DNA of 64,000 nucleotides from Psococerastis gibbosa (Eukaryota; Arthropoda; Insecta; Psocodea; Psocidae), in assembly GCA_963971405.1 (NCBI GenBank), contig OZ020490.1, forward strand, positions 27,305,464 to 27,369,463, given 5' to 3'. Positions 46,358 through 56,746 of the stretch are shown here, one piece after another. Positions within the stretch are counted from its first letter, which is position 1. Each line of letters opens with the position of its first letter. The notes under the pieces were generated by a model. The model was not told the DNA's origin, made no database searches, and saw only the letters and a program-made list of their open reading frames with translations. Position numbers and translations under genes: made by a program.

Positions 46358-46816
46358 CTGAAATAACAAAAATTAATAAAATATTAAATTCGGCTATTCA
46401 AAATTTGTCTGAAGCAAAGCCTGCCAAAAACGATATGTTCCCGAGCTTCGGAACAATCAAAGTGAAGTTTACATACAGCATTAGCATTTATAAACCCTGC
46501 AGAAACAACGATCATACTTTGAATGCAGTTGCCTTTTGCTAAGGTCTACATACAGTATGTATAAAAATGCATACTTACATTGCTGAATCTCGACAGGCAA
46601 ACTAGCGGCTTGGGTGGCATAGTGGAATGGTGTGGAAGTGCGGTGAGCCGAACGGGGGCCAACGCCAACTATCTCGAGGACTGGCGCGAACCACAATGAA
46701 TAATGATCGAGAACAAAGGGGTGCAAGTTCCAACTTGAGCCAGCCACCTGCGGGCTGCGAGCACCATTCCAACCACGGGGTGGCCAAAATTACAGCAACA
46801 ATTTCAATGTGTAGGC

Positions 46817-47088
46817 CAGGCACGTAGCCAGGGAGGGGGCTTTGGGGGCTGAAGCCCCTCTCGAAATGTAAGAAAAAGGGAAAAACAATGATTTTTTTGG
46901 TTTATTTATATTTGTTCTCGTTCGATCCAGTGTACATAGGCCTGCAGTTGATTCGATAGTGCAAGATACTTCCGCAGATTACGGAAGTCTTGACCCGCCG
47001 TTTTACTGGGGGTATTCCATACCCCCCCCCCCCCCGCAACCCCCTGGTAGTTAGCCCCTCCCGAAATAAAATCCTGGCTACGTGCTTG
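46817..47088. mobile_element. hAT-type MITE with perfect 8-bp duplication (272 bp)
   Basis: Left end CAGGCACGTAGCCAGG; right end, reverse-complemented, CAAGCACGTAGCCAGG. The 8-mer GTGTAGGC is present intact on both sides (46809-46816 and 47089-47096). Confidence 0.93.
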
Positions 47089-47194
47089 GTGTAGGCTATA
47101 CACAATTCAACTGATGTCGTAGTCTAAATTCTTTCCGATAGAATTTTCATAAAATTCTGCATGTACTGTAGGTTGTCCAGGGCTATTTTTTTCA

Positions 47195-47500
47195 TTTTTT
47201 AATATAAATTCATTTTGGGGGTTTTATACACACACAAAAAACGAAATAACTAATAAAAAATGTTTTCTCGGAAATGGCTCCGATGATTTCTTTAAAATTA
47301 ACATACTGTATGTTGTAATACCGAATTTTGTTATTTTTTTAAGAAACCCCACTAGGTCACATCCCCCTTGATAGTTTGGTTCAGGGCGTATAAAATAAGA
47401 CAAGTAAAAGGTTCAAATCTTTTACTGAAGAACCATTCAATTGATGCTATTTAAGTTCAGGTAGGAGGTGTTTAGTGTAGTGTTCCGTAGTGTTTTACAA
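47195..47500. repeat. Dispersed repeat family, diverged copy 3
   Basis: Resembles 32985-33310: GGCTCCGATGATTTCTTT, CCCTTGATAGTTTGGTTC and a mutated GATTTCTACCTTCAGG. Divergence is higher than between copies 1 and 2. Confidence 0.55.
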
Positions 47501-49316
47501 TAGGTGCTAAATAGAGTTCAACAACAAAAAGCATGGTGCTTTCCAAAACAAGGCTTTGGTTTTTGAGACAAAATTATGATGATATTTCCTTTCAAATCAG
47601 CAAGTTAATGTGGATTACCTACGAGATAATTAATAAAAAACTTTGGAGTTTTCCTCAACAACAACAAAAATCAATTTTTGAGCGTTTTGAGGATAATTTA
47701 TGTCGCCAAATTTGGCTAGGCTATATAATATACAAAGAATTGTCTGCAGAAGTTCGATAAGATAGTTAGGCTAATTGGCTCACTAATTAGCACTGGCCGA
47801 CCCCGACTGACTATATTGGCGACTACTGCAGTCGTGCTGAGAGACTGCCAACAGTCACTCAAGCTACCAGCTATTTCTTTTACATCCCATAACCTGCAGC
47901 TATTATACCAAGATTCTCCAATTTTTAAATTCAACGCGCAGTTTTGGTAACATTTTCCGAAATTCTAACCATAATTCGAGAAAAACGCAGTTGAAGTTTG
48001 GTAGTCTGCATCCGACATTATTTTCAACCCCCTTATAGCGCAACAACTATGTATGATAGAGATACACCGTTTAGCTGCTCATAGATTAGCTTTCGGAAAT
48101 TGCCATATGGTGCACTTATCTCATAAAGTAAGAAAGTGTCACTTATACCCATTGTCTTCTAACTCATTCAATTTGATGTTGTCACTTAGAAATCTGGACC
48201 ATAAGGTCAAAATCCAAGATGCGGTGACCTACAAAAGGTAGACGTTTCATTACGGCAATTGTTTCCACTCTCAAGCCCGATTTTCAACTCTTAAATTTTT
48301 TTATGACACATGAGACTACAGTACAGGCTTACGGCATTGAATATATTTAAGGCTACAGGTGTTATTTATGCATACGGCTACATTTATATTCTGAAGAATA
48401 CTGTAACCTTAAGCCTGTAGGCTATAGTGGACGTGCCATAAAAAGAGGTGAAAGTACAAAATTTGTTACGTGTTAAATTCCAATGGCACAGGAAGTGAAC
48501 AAAACTCAGGAAATTGAAATACATAATACAATATATACTACTGTATAGGTACAGTATATTCTGGGGTTCCAAATCCCTGGACTAAGTTTAAAATGTTGAC
48601 CACCCCTTGCCGATGACGTCTGTCTAGCGATGGAGTTGCTTCTTGACTTGTTGCAAGTTGCAACTTGTAAATTACGATTGGTCTGCTATTGTAATTATTT
48701 TGTAGCTGACTGCTACTTGATAGGCAAGGCCTACAGAACAGTAAGCTTAGGCCTTAGGGTTTGAGTTAGGAAACATTGGACACAAACGAAAACTTTGCAT
48801 TTTAGATCCTCATCGGTACGTGCTGAATGACTAGTCAAAACAACCTTAAAATCCCATTTACGCTAATTTTTTTATGGGAGTAAATGTCCCCCAAAACGAG
48901 GGTACATTCAGTTTTTAGTGGGGTAATTATTCACCTCACGGCAAAAAATATAATTTTCAAAAAGATTGTCAATTAAATTATACCTTCAAAACGAGTACGA
49001 TATGAAAGGGGCAAAATCAGAGGGGCTGAAATTTTTCACAATTTTGGAGTTTTTCACATTTTCAAATTAATATAAATTTCTGTAATTGCAAAGGCACGGC
49101 CGGAGTCGTATGAAGAACCAGTAGAATCCGGGCTGATGGGCCGTGGTCGATATGAAAGTGAACTTCCAAACGTTCCGTCAACATCTGCGGTCGACATATT
49201 CAGTGTACTCAGTGCCACTGAAAATGTCGACCATCAAATCAACATAGGATTTCTCTTCAGATTCCTATACACGAAAGCTACCCATAAAAATGCTCGGCCA
49301 ATATTGATGTTTTATA
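47501..49316. other. No gene recognised (1.8 kb)
   Basis: Mixed A/T-rich sequence with short frames on both strands; no repeat ends, domains or splice-bounded frames that I could support. Confidence 0.4.
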
Positions 49317-49545
49317 GGACATGTAGACTAGTGGTACGGACTTCAGACTTTCACCCGAAAGGTTCTTGGCTCGAGTCTTACACTTCCTACATTTTCTGGC
49401 CATGCTTCGGAGGGCATGTAAAGCAGGCGGTCCCGGACCTTCCTAGATGAGTGTAAGAGAGGGCTTTACAGCCCTAACTCCGCTAGGTTGGCTTCGTAAT
49501 AGAACAAAAAGTCATCATTTATTTATTTATTTATTTATAAATGAA
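49317..49545 (+). mobile_element. tRNA-derived SINE, copy B
   Basis: Starts GACATGTAGACTAGTGGTAC (box A-like), then GAAAGGTTCTTGGCTCGAGTC (box B region, mutated), the shared body GCGGTCCCGGACC and GGGCTTTACAGCCCTAACTC, and tail AACAAAAAGTC followed by (TTTA)n. Confidence 0.88.
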
Positions 49546-49707
49546 CTTTTGCTTTTATTTAAAAAGTTTCGATTAGGCTATTGCAGGCTACCTAAAAGAA
49601 TATTGAAGACGAATTTTCAATTTCACAGAACCGCAATGCAACGCTCGTATGTGTTAATTTATGTTCTGTTATCTATAGCTACTTACTTATAGTCAGTCTA
49701 AGTGCGT

Positions 49708-49939
49708 GTCGAGTCCTAGTCACCTCCGATTTAATCGTGTGACTTTACCATGTTCCCCAAGTGGTTCGGAATACACTATAATCAGGAGTCCACCCTGTCA
49801 GCCAACTCACCTTTCCCCCGAGCTGAAAGGGTCTGCCCTTTAGGGTGCCTCCAGTTAACAAACAGACTCACTCCCCCCGCCAGGCTGACAGGGTTGCTTA
49901 AAGCAGAAATGCTGAAAGCAGGCGTTGACAACAACAACA
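49708..49939 (+). repeat. Dispersed repeat with CAA tail, copy 2
   Basis: Close match to 40043-40275, including CCAAGTGGTTCGGAAT and CCCGCCAGGCTGACAGGGTT, ending GACAACAACAAC. Confidence 0.8.
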
Positions 49940-50682
49940 TTCTCTGTTTAGATTTGGCTTACATAAGTATTTTGAAATCTCTACATACTGTATGTACTTC
50001 GCCTGTCCAGGGAGACACGCATATAATGAGTTGTCCAAAGTTGAGAAGTAAAGTAGGGTATAGTAAAATGTATTCCTCCAAAAAAATTTACAATGTTTAG
50101 AAAATGGATTCATTGATACACGATGATTTTCGATGCAACCACAACTTGGACAGCTTCGTTGTTTGCTTCATGCAGGTCGTCAAACGCTGCATTCATTTCT
50201 GATGATGGGAGTAGCACCCACTCCCGTAACGTCACTCCCTTCCACTAACAATGAGCACCGCCCTAATTGTTCGATGACTGTGAGGCCCCCGCCTTTAATG
50301 ACTATTAACACAGCAGCTGCAATTTAAGTCCGACTAACCCTTAGGTAAACAATACCACAGTTTAGTTCTCTACCAACTGAACTTTTTCTGACCATAAAAC
50401 ATTTCATAAACAAACTTTTAATAATAATTATAAGTTAATAATAAGTTTAGCACTATCTATTTATTCCTTTTTAACTGTTATATGTTTATTTGCTTATAGG
50501 TTCTTCACGAGTGGCATATGCTTGTAACCACGCGCGATGTAATTCTGCTCGTCATATGGATTTTCATTGCCTTTTCCCCTAGAAGTGATTTACTTCGGGA
50601 GAAACTCATCTCCATGAGAGGGAAGCAACTGCAAAAAGGCGCAATATTCAGCATAAATTTGCAACAGAACTCCTAAATCTCG
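49940..50682. other. No gene recognised
   Basis: Flank of the LINE 3' end. A 64-codon frame at 50133-50327 (plus) is not recognised. Confidence 0.4.
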
Positions 50683-50884
50683 TTTTTTTTTTTTTTTTTT
50701 TTTTTTAAAGCGCGGGTCCCTGTTGGGAATTTGCGCTAGGAAATTGGGAATGTTTACCAATTATTTAGTGGTAGAGAGTTATCCGTTCTTTTGTGTAAGT
50801 AGTGGGGAGGGGGGGGGGGTGGTTAAATGTTGAAGAAGGCTCTTAGGAATTGAATGATATTATTTGTGGCTGTTATTGTGTTTC

Positions 50885-51589
50885 CTAGAGCATCGGAGAG
50901 GGAGCTCGTAGGACGGAGGCTCGTTGGACCGAGTAGGTTGGGCAATCGAGAAGAAGGTGAGCTATTGTGAGGGCCACTCCGCACCTTGTGCATAGGGGGG
51001 GCGCCTCATTCCTCATCAGATGTTTGTGAGTGAGGTTTGTATGCCCTATTCTAATTCGGGCCAATACAATTTCCTCCTTGCGGCTGATTCGATAGGACGT
51101 GTCCCATTCTGTTATGATGGGCTTAACTGCTCGCAATTTGTTTTGCACGTAGGCTGGCCCATTCCAGATTTTCTGTTGCCATTTTTTCAAGATAGATTTG
51201 CGTAGGTAATTGTTTACGTCACTTAGTACCAGGGTGGGCCATGGGGCAGACACTAGTGTGGCAGCTGTCTTTGCCGCTTTGTCGGCTTCCTCATTTCCTG
51301 GTATACCAGCATGAGACGGGACCCAGTGGAAATGGATTTTTTGGTAGGGGGCCATGATATTCAGTAGTTGGTGGATTTCTTGGACTAAGGGGCATTCCTT
51401 GCTGTAGGTAGGTCCTATTGCTTGAAGTGCGCTCTGGCTGTCAGAAAAAATGACTACGTTCGGTATGGAGTGTAGGTGGATGAAATTTAGGCACTGAAGG
51501 ATGGCGAATAGTTCAGCAGTAAATATAGAGCATATAGGCAAAAGCGGGAATAAGTACGGCACTGTATCATGGATAAAGGCAGCACCCAC
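50885..51589 (-). pseudogene. LINE ORF2 C-terminal part (RNase H + zinc motif), frameshifted
   Basis: Continues ORF2 in another frame after a small indel near 51590. RNase H residues: TAELFAILQ (Glu), IFSDSQSALQA (second Asp), HFHWVPSHAGIPGNEEADKA (His and final Asp). A C-terminal CCHC-like motif LCTRCG...H...C follows, then DCPTYSVQRASVLRA and a stop. With the first Asp in TDG at the end of the upstream frame, the RNase H is complete except for the shift. Confidence 0.9.
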
Positions 51590-54533
51590 ACCAGTGTCTG
51601 CCGTCTGTGTAAAAGTGGGACCAACTCGGTCGTGGGAACTGCAATGTTAAATTACGGAATAGCTTACGGTATATGAGGGTTGGAGTGTTGGCTTTACTTA
51701 ATATTTGGAGACCAAAGGAAGGGACGGGTGGATTGTAAAACCAAGGCGGTATAGGCGAGCCGTGAATCGGACTAACATTCAGGTCGTAAAGTCGGAGTTC
51801 AAAATTTAAATTTGAGTAGCGGTAATGCAATGGCTTTGATGAGCGTGGGCGGACTCGAAATAAATTGTGAAATTTATCTGAGAAAATCGCTGAGTAGGTA
51901 ATATGAGTTTGGCAATGCTTCAGCCTGCTAGAAAATTTTAGTATTAAGTGCTCTCGCCGTAGTTGCAAGGGTGGTTCATATGCGTCCACACATAAACTCA
52001 TTGTGGGGCTGGACTTAAAAGCACCGGTGCAGATTCGAAGGGCCTCATAGTGGACGGTGTCTAGACTTTGTAGAAGAGTTTGTGTAGCTGCTCCATACAC
52101 TATGCTGCCGTAATCTAGACGAGACCGAATCAAGGCTCGATACAGTTGAAGCAGTGTTTTACGGTCCGCACCCCAGTCATTACCGCTGACAACCTTGAGT
52201 AAGTTAAGAGTGTTTGTACATTTAGCTCTTAACTGTATGATGTGCTCCTTCCAGGTTAACTTTTTATCCAGGACAAGACCGAGAAACCGATGCGAGGTCA
52301 CAACTGGTATTTGTAAATTGTGGAAAGAAAGTACTGGGTCATCATGGCAATGCTTTCTGCAAAAATGGACTATTTTGGTTTTAAGTGGATTGAAGGTGAA
52401 CCCAGAGCCTTGGGACCATTGCTCCAGAGAAATTAATATAGGTCTGAGCACATGTTCAATATTCCTAAGACACTTTGCCCTGTACAAAAGACACATATCA
52501 TCAATGTAAAAAGAGGCTAAAACTTCTGGTGGTATAAGCTCAGTGACCGTGTTTAGGGCACAATTAAAAATATTGCAGCTCAAGACACATCCTTGAGGCG
52601 TGCCTAAGCCTAAAGTGTGTGTTAAAGAGATGGTAGAGCCACATTTCACTGCAAAAGTTCGATTATGCAAAAAAATTCGGATGAATGATGGCAATTGCCC
52701 GCGTAAGCCCCATCTTAGGAATTGATGTAGTACAGAGACTGTCCATGTACGGTCATAGGCCTTTGCTATATCAAAGAAAATGCCTATTATGTGTTCTCTT
52801 TGTACAAAACCTTCCTGTATGTAGTTACTAACGCGAAGTAGGTGGTCTGTAGTTGAGTGGCCTTTCCGGGATCCACATTGGAATGGGGATAACAGCTTTC
52901 TTTCGTTTAAAACCCATCTGAAACGTGCATTAACCATCCGTTCCATTAGTTTCACTAGGGTGTTTGTTAAGGATATAGGCCTATAGGAAGATGTAGAAGA
53001 AGGGTCTGAGCCGGGTTTGGGCACTGGAAAAATTAGGCTATGCTTCCAAGTCGAAGGGATTTCACTCGTTTTCCATATATAATTATAAAGAGAAAGCAGG
53101 TAGGATAAATGAGAGTCGGGAAGGTGAATCAGAAAGGCATACGGTATAGTATCAGGGCCAGGTGCACTGGTTTTTTGTTTAACTGACTCCAGAGCTTGAG
53201 TAAGTTCGGCCATAGTGAAAGGAACATTGTAACTTTCATTTTCACCCCCAGAAAAAGAGACCGGCTCTTTATCTAAACGCTCTTTAATTTTTAGACTAGT
53301 TAAAGGTAGAATGTCTTCACTGGACGATTCTGAAAAATGCAATGCTAACTGGTTGACAATGTCTGCCGGGTTGGTGTATGTCGTCCCATCCACAATTAGG
53401 GGTGACAAAAGAGAGGAGTTTCGGCCCCGTATACTCCGAATACGTTTCCAAACGGTTGAAGGAGGGGTGGATGCTGTAAGGGTAGAAACAAAATTTCGCC
53501 AGTATTCTAATTTACTATTTTTTAGGGTTTTTTTGGTAATTGCCTCCTGTTTCTTATACTCTAATAGGTTCGCAGTGGATGGGATACGATTGAAACGGTT
53601 ATATAGTTGGCGTCTTAGTTTGACTGCTAAAGCACATTTCCGTGTCCACCATGGGACAGTAGGTCTTTTGCCCCGTTGGGGGTTTGTCTGGGGAATAGTT
53701 GATGAGGCAGCCGAAATAATTTTCTGTTGGAATCGAGTGGCTGTAGAATCTATATCCAAGAAGGGAGCATCGGGTTGGAGGGATGGAGGGGGAGAGCCCA
53801 GGGCTCTCTGATATGCAACCCAATCAGCAGCCTCAATTTTCCATGTTGGCGAAAAAGTATAATTGGAGACGGGCGTTCGCGTTATATATTTAATTAAAAT
53901 TGGGTTGTGGTCACTACTGCAGAGGTCAGGGTATACTTCCCATGAGAAGTCGCTGCTAATTGATTGGGAAGTTATAGTAAGATCTATAGCACACCAGGTA
54001 CGCCTGGTAGAAAAATGTGTGGGTGTCCCGTCATTTAAAAGCTGGAGCGAAAAAGCCTGTACTATGGCCTCAATATCTTTTCCCAGCAAATCCGAGGAAG
54101 AGGTGTTTTTGGACCAAAGGGGTGAATGAGCATTGAAATCGCCCGCCAAGCAAAAGGGGTGACCTAACTGCTGGATTAGGCTCTGCATGTCTGATCTGGA
54201 GATAGTGAGGCCAGGTCTAATATAGATTGAACAGAGGGTTATAGGTTTGTCTAATAGTGTACGTATAGCCACTGCCTGAAATGGAGATGTTAGAGGAATT
54301 CTTGTAGCTGACAATTGTTGCTGAATATAAATTGCTGCACCCCCCTTCCGCCGCCCAGGAGTGACGTCATTGTCACAAAAATATTTGTAACCTGCAAGGG
54401 CAGGTGGACCCTCTGTCTCAGAAAAATGCGTTTCCTGAAATAGCATTGCAATCGGTTGGAATTTATTAATTAAGTATTCAATTTCTGCTAATTTGTGAGC
54501 CACTCCGTTGGGGTTCCATTGTAAAACATTCAT
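51567..54533 (-). CDS. LINE ORF2 first part: endonuclease and reverse transcriptase, 988 aa
   Basis: APE-type endonuclease at 1-215: N7 (QWNPNG), QETH at 33-36, GDFNAHSPLW at 131-140, AIDLT near 182, SDHNP at 207-211. Reverse transcriptase: APGPDTIPYAFL (about 457), SYRPISLTN (516), FFDIAKAYDRTW (586), GTPQGCVLS (644) and the catalytic FYIDD at 675-679. The thumb and connection follow. The frame then reaches FYTDG, the first RNase H strand, and ends in stray residues because the reading frame shifts. Start ATG overlaps the ORF1 stop. The long intact frame suggests a young copy. Confidence 0.93.
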   Translation of the reverse strand: MNVLQWNPNGVAHKLAEIEYLINKFQPIAMLFQETHFSETEGPPALAGYKYFCDNDVTPGRRKGGAAIYIQQQLSATRIPLTSPFQAVAIRTLLDKPITLCSIYIRPGLTISRSDMQSLIQQLGHPFCLAGDFNAHSPLWSKNTSSSDLLGKDIEAIVQAFSLQLLNDGTPTHFSTRRTWCAIDLTITSQSISSDFSWEVYPDLCSSDHNPILIKYITRTPVSNYTFSPTWKIEAADWVAYQRALGSPPPSLQPDAPFLDIDSTATRFQQKIISAASSTIPQTNPQRGKRPTVPWWTRKCALAVKLRRQLYNRFNRIPSTANLLEYKKQEAITKKTLKNSKLEYWRNFVSTLTASTPPSTVWKRIRSIRGRNSSLLSPLIVDGTTYTNPADIVNQLALHFSESSSEDILPLTSLKIKERLDKEPVSFSGGENESYNVPFTMAELTQALESVKQKTSAPGPDTIPYAFLIHLPDSHLSYLLSLYNYIWKTSEIPSTWKHSLIFPVPKPGSDPSSTSSYRPISLTNTLVKLMERMVNARFRWVLNERKLLSPFQCGSRKGHSTTDHLLRVSNYIQEGFVQREHIIGIFFDIAKAYDRTWTVSVLHQFLRWGLRGQLPSFIRIFLHNRTFAVKCGSTISLTHTLGLGTPQGCVLSCNIFNCALNTVTELIPPEVLASFYIDDMCLLYRAKCLRNIEHVLRPILISLEQWSQGSGFTFNPLKTKIVHFCRKHCHDDPVLSFHNLQIPVVTSHRFLGLVLDKKLTWKEHIIQLRAKCTNTLNLLKVVSGNDWGADRKTLLQLYRALIRSRLDYGSIVYGAATQTLLQSLDTVHYEALRICTGAFKSSPTMSLCVDAYEPPLQLRREHLILKFSSRLKHCQTHITYSAIFSDKFHNLFRVRPRSSKPLHYRYSNLNFELRLYDLNVSPIHGSPIPPWFYNPPVPSFGLQILSKANTPTLIYRKLFRNLTLQFPRPSWSHFYTDGRHWCGCCLYP

Positions 54534-54537
54534 TAAA
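54531..54537 (-). promoter_or_regulatory. UAAUG stop-start junction between ORF1 and ORF2
   Basis: On the minus strand CCAATTTAATGAATGTT: the ORF1 stop TAA and ORF2 start ATG share one A. The same pentanucleotide is the established translational-coupling signal of the silkworm SART1 LINE. Confidence 0.85.
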
Positions 54538-56005
54538 TTGGTTCATCTGAAGATGAGTTTGTGGGCGAAACGGGAGATTGGTTACCACTGACATCCATCG
54601 AGGTGTGTAACTGGTTGTTAGAAGTTTCCTCGTGACCTGCCTGTACATGTAAAGGAGGAATCTCACGAGTATCAGTATGGTTGACTTTCGATTGCCGATG
54701 AGCCTTGGTACGGCCACTTCCTTCGATAAGTTGAGACTGTGCAGAAAATTGTAGTTTGGTCTGGCCAAAATTAAATGTAGGTGGAATTGGATGAACCCTT
54801 TCGGGAGGAGGTGCGCCCGGGTGGAGGGACGAAATATGAGGTGGTGAGGCATGGGCATCAGTAGATACAGCCACCGGCTGAACCTGAGAGTGGACCTGGA
54901 TGCCTGAGTTAGCAATCAAAGAGGGTGCGATGTGTGCCAACAGCGTAGTAACTAAATTGGTTAGTTTGGTTACCTGCTCAGTGAGAGATTCCACTTTAGG
55001 AAGTAATTGTTTACATTCCTGGCATGTCGACGGGGCCTGCAAGGCAGGGGAGGAACGAACAGTGCTTGGGGGAGGGGGTTTAACCGTGGGGGAAGGTCTA
55101 GGGGGTGACTGGCTTGAATTTGTTGACCACTGTTGACTGTTTGCGGTAGCATTGGCGTAAGATTTTTTAACCGTTCGACGAGCTACAGGTACACTTATGT
55201 TCTCCTGTTGTGACATGCGCACAGCTCGACACTCGGATTTATATACTGGACATTCGGAAGACATTACATTATGGGCAGTACTTTGAAACGCGGAGCATTT
55301 TTGGGGTCTTGTACATTTTTCATTTTCGAGGGGATGTTCTTGGGCGCAGTGTGGACAGCGCCTGGGATTCGGGCATGGAGTGCGGTGTCCATATTTATTG
55401 CAGTGGAAGCAACGCAATGGTTTAGGGTAGTAGGGGGTTACTGGGTAACGTTGGTAGCATATTTTAATATGGTCTGGAGGGAACTGGCGAGAAAAGGTCA
55501 GTGCGTAGGTAGGTGGCCGTTGGCCAGATTGAGTTTTGGTTTTATTGGTGAGACATTGAACGTGCGTTACCTCTTGTGTCTTAAGTGCTTGCAGAATTTC
55601 CTCGTCACTTAAGGACACAAGATCCCAACACCGTATTATACCTTTAACACTATTTAGGAATCCGTGCGGTGTGACAGTTATTGGGATAGTATTCCCCTTC
55701 AAGGATGTCAAGGCCAAAAGAGCATCTGTCTGCTCCTGGGATTGAGTTTTCACTACAAAAATTCCACTTTTGTGTCTCTTGACACTGTCAGGGGGAAGTT
55801 GACCCAACTTTTGCAACGCCTGGGAAAGGGTGCTTTCAATGAGGAAAGGGGAGACGGCCTGCAATGTTTTCCCCTCTTCAGCATGCTGGAAGGCCAGGAA
55901 CATGCCTGCTGAAAAGGTGAAACATGACGGTTCTATCAGTGGAGAGACTTGCCGAGGTCTTTTGTAGGCACCTGTCCTGGCTGGAACGTTTGCAGCACCG
56001 TGCAT
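54533..56005 (-). CDS. LINE ORF1, gag-like zinc-knuckle protein, 490 aa
   Basis: Nucleic-acid-binding ORF1 protein of an I-type LINE, expected to package the RNA. A basic N-terminal region is followed by a central domain (about 90-195) and a run of three zinc knuckles (about 200-255): CFHCNKYGHRTPC, CPHCAQEHPLENEKC, and a third (CSAFQSTAHNVMSSEC) lacking the second Cys. A Pro/Ser-rich region, a short coiled segment (KVESLTEQVTKLTNLVTTLL, about 335-355) and a polar tail follow. The frame is intact. Its stop codon overlaps the ORF2 start (TAATG), so ORF2 is probably translated by termination-reinitiation. Confidence 0.9.
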   Translation of the reverse strand: MHGAANVPARTGAYKRPRQVSPLIEPSCFTFSAGMFLAFQHAEEGKTLQAVSPFLIESTLSQALQKLGQLPPDSVKRHKSGIFVVKTQSQEQTDALLALTSLKGNTIPITVTPHGFLNSVKGIIRCWDLVSLSDEEILQALKTQEVTHVQCLTNKTKTQSGQRPPTYALTFSRQFPPDHIKICYQRYPVTPYYPKPLRCFHCNKYGHRTPCPNPRRCPHCAQEHPLENEKCTRPQKCSAFQSTAHNVMSSECPVYKSECRAVRMSQQENISVPVARRTVKKSYANATANSQQWSTNSSQSPPRPSPTVKPPPPSTVRSSPALQAPSTCQECKQLLPKVESLTEQVTKLTNLVTTLLAHIAPSLIANSGIQVHSQVQPVAVSTDAHASPPHISSLHPGAPPPERVHPIPPTFNFGQTKLQFSAQSQLIEGSGRTKAHRQSKVNHTDTREIPPLHVQAGHEETSNNQLHTSMDVSGNQSPVSPTNSSSDEPI

Positions 56006-56080
56006 GTTCCAGCCACAGTCAGAGACCTGAAAAGGAAAGGAAGCTCACCGACACGTATACCACTTCCTGGCAAAAGAGAG

Positions 56081-56509
56081 AATTATTCCAAGTATGAATC
56101 CTGTAGTAATCCAAAGTAATCCAACAGCGCAAACACAGCACAGCACAGAAAACCCCAGTACTCATGCGTAAAAACACGTCCGATCTCGAAGCGAGTCAAG
56201 ATTGAACTCGCCTGAAATAATATTGGTAATATTGGTAATGTACTCGTCAAAATATTGTAGCATGATGTAGTGTATAATACTGACATTAAGTTAACTTAAG
56301 TTGAAGAAGCGACCCCCTCAATATAACCGAAAGTAGTATAAGTATAGATATGTAAAATCTGAACTTGGTGGGATTTGAGCATACATTCTATGCCTTACCA
56401 AGGCATCGTTTTAATAGCTAGAACGCAAGCCCGGTCAAGTACAGAATTTACTAAAACCTCTACATATAATACCATGCTCGCCGACATGATTCTCATTTGT
56501 TAGATATAA
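56081..56509. other. Intergenic or intronic; tRNA-like tail at 56363-56430
   Basis: On the minus strand ATCCCACCAAGTTCAGATTTT at about 56385-56365 matches ATCCCGCCAAGTTCAGATTTT at 57175-57195 on the plus strand, so two inverted relics of a tRNA-like (box B) sequence bracket the Harbinger-like element. Confidence 0.35.
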
Positions 56510-56746
56510 GGGGTATTCACTGCTTTTCGATTTCCCCAAGGGAAAGTATAGGAATAGAACTCCAGTTTTTCTACGGTAGAAAAATAATGCCATAAGGAAA
56601 TTTATTTCAAAACATTCCCCCACTTTCCACAACTAGCCCTACTTGGTTGGGTAAACTGAGCTTGGGAAATCGAAAACGCCAAACGGCCATTTTTGTTGTT
56701 GTTTTGCATTTGAATTTTGGTTTTATTTTTATTTAATTTTAAAAAA

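Larger units (their letters stand above)
50683..56072 (-). mobile_element. I-superfamily LINE, near full length (~5.4 kb)
   Basis: Minus-strand element with ORF1 (gag-like), ORF2 (endonuclease, reverse transcriptase, RNase H) and a poly(A) tail seen as a T-run at 50683-50706. ORF1 and ORF2 are joined by TAATG. The 5' limit is uncertain; I place it just upstream of the 5' leader, about 56072. No convincing target duplication was identified. Truncated copies of its 3' end are at 30712-30970 and 57905-58056, so the family has been active here more than once. Confidence 0.9.

Noticed and set aside
51567-51600. Programmed frameshift linking LINE reverse transcriptase and RNase H
   Set aside because: No slippery heptamer or evident structure at the overlap; RNase H is normally in frame with reverse transcriptase in I-type LINEs, so a mutation or sequencing error is likelier.
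54900-55912. Plus-strand frames opposite LINE ORF1
   Set aside because: Antisense shadows of the gag-like frame; no recognisable motifs.
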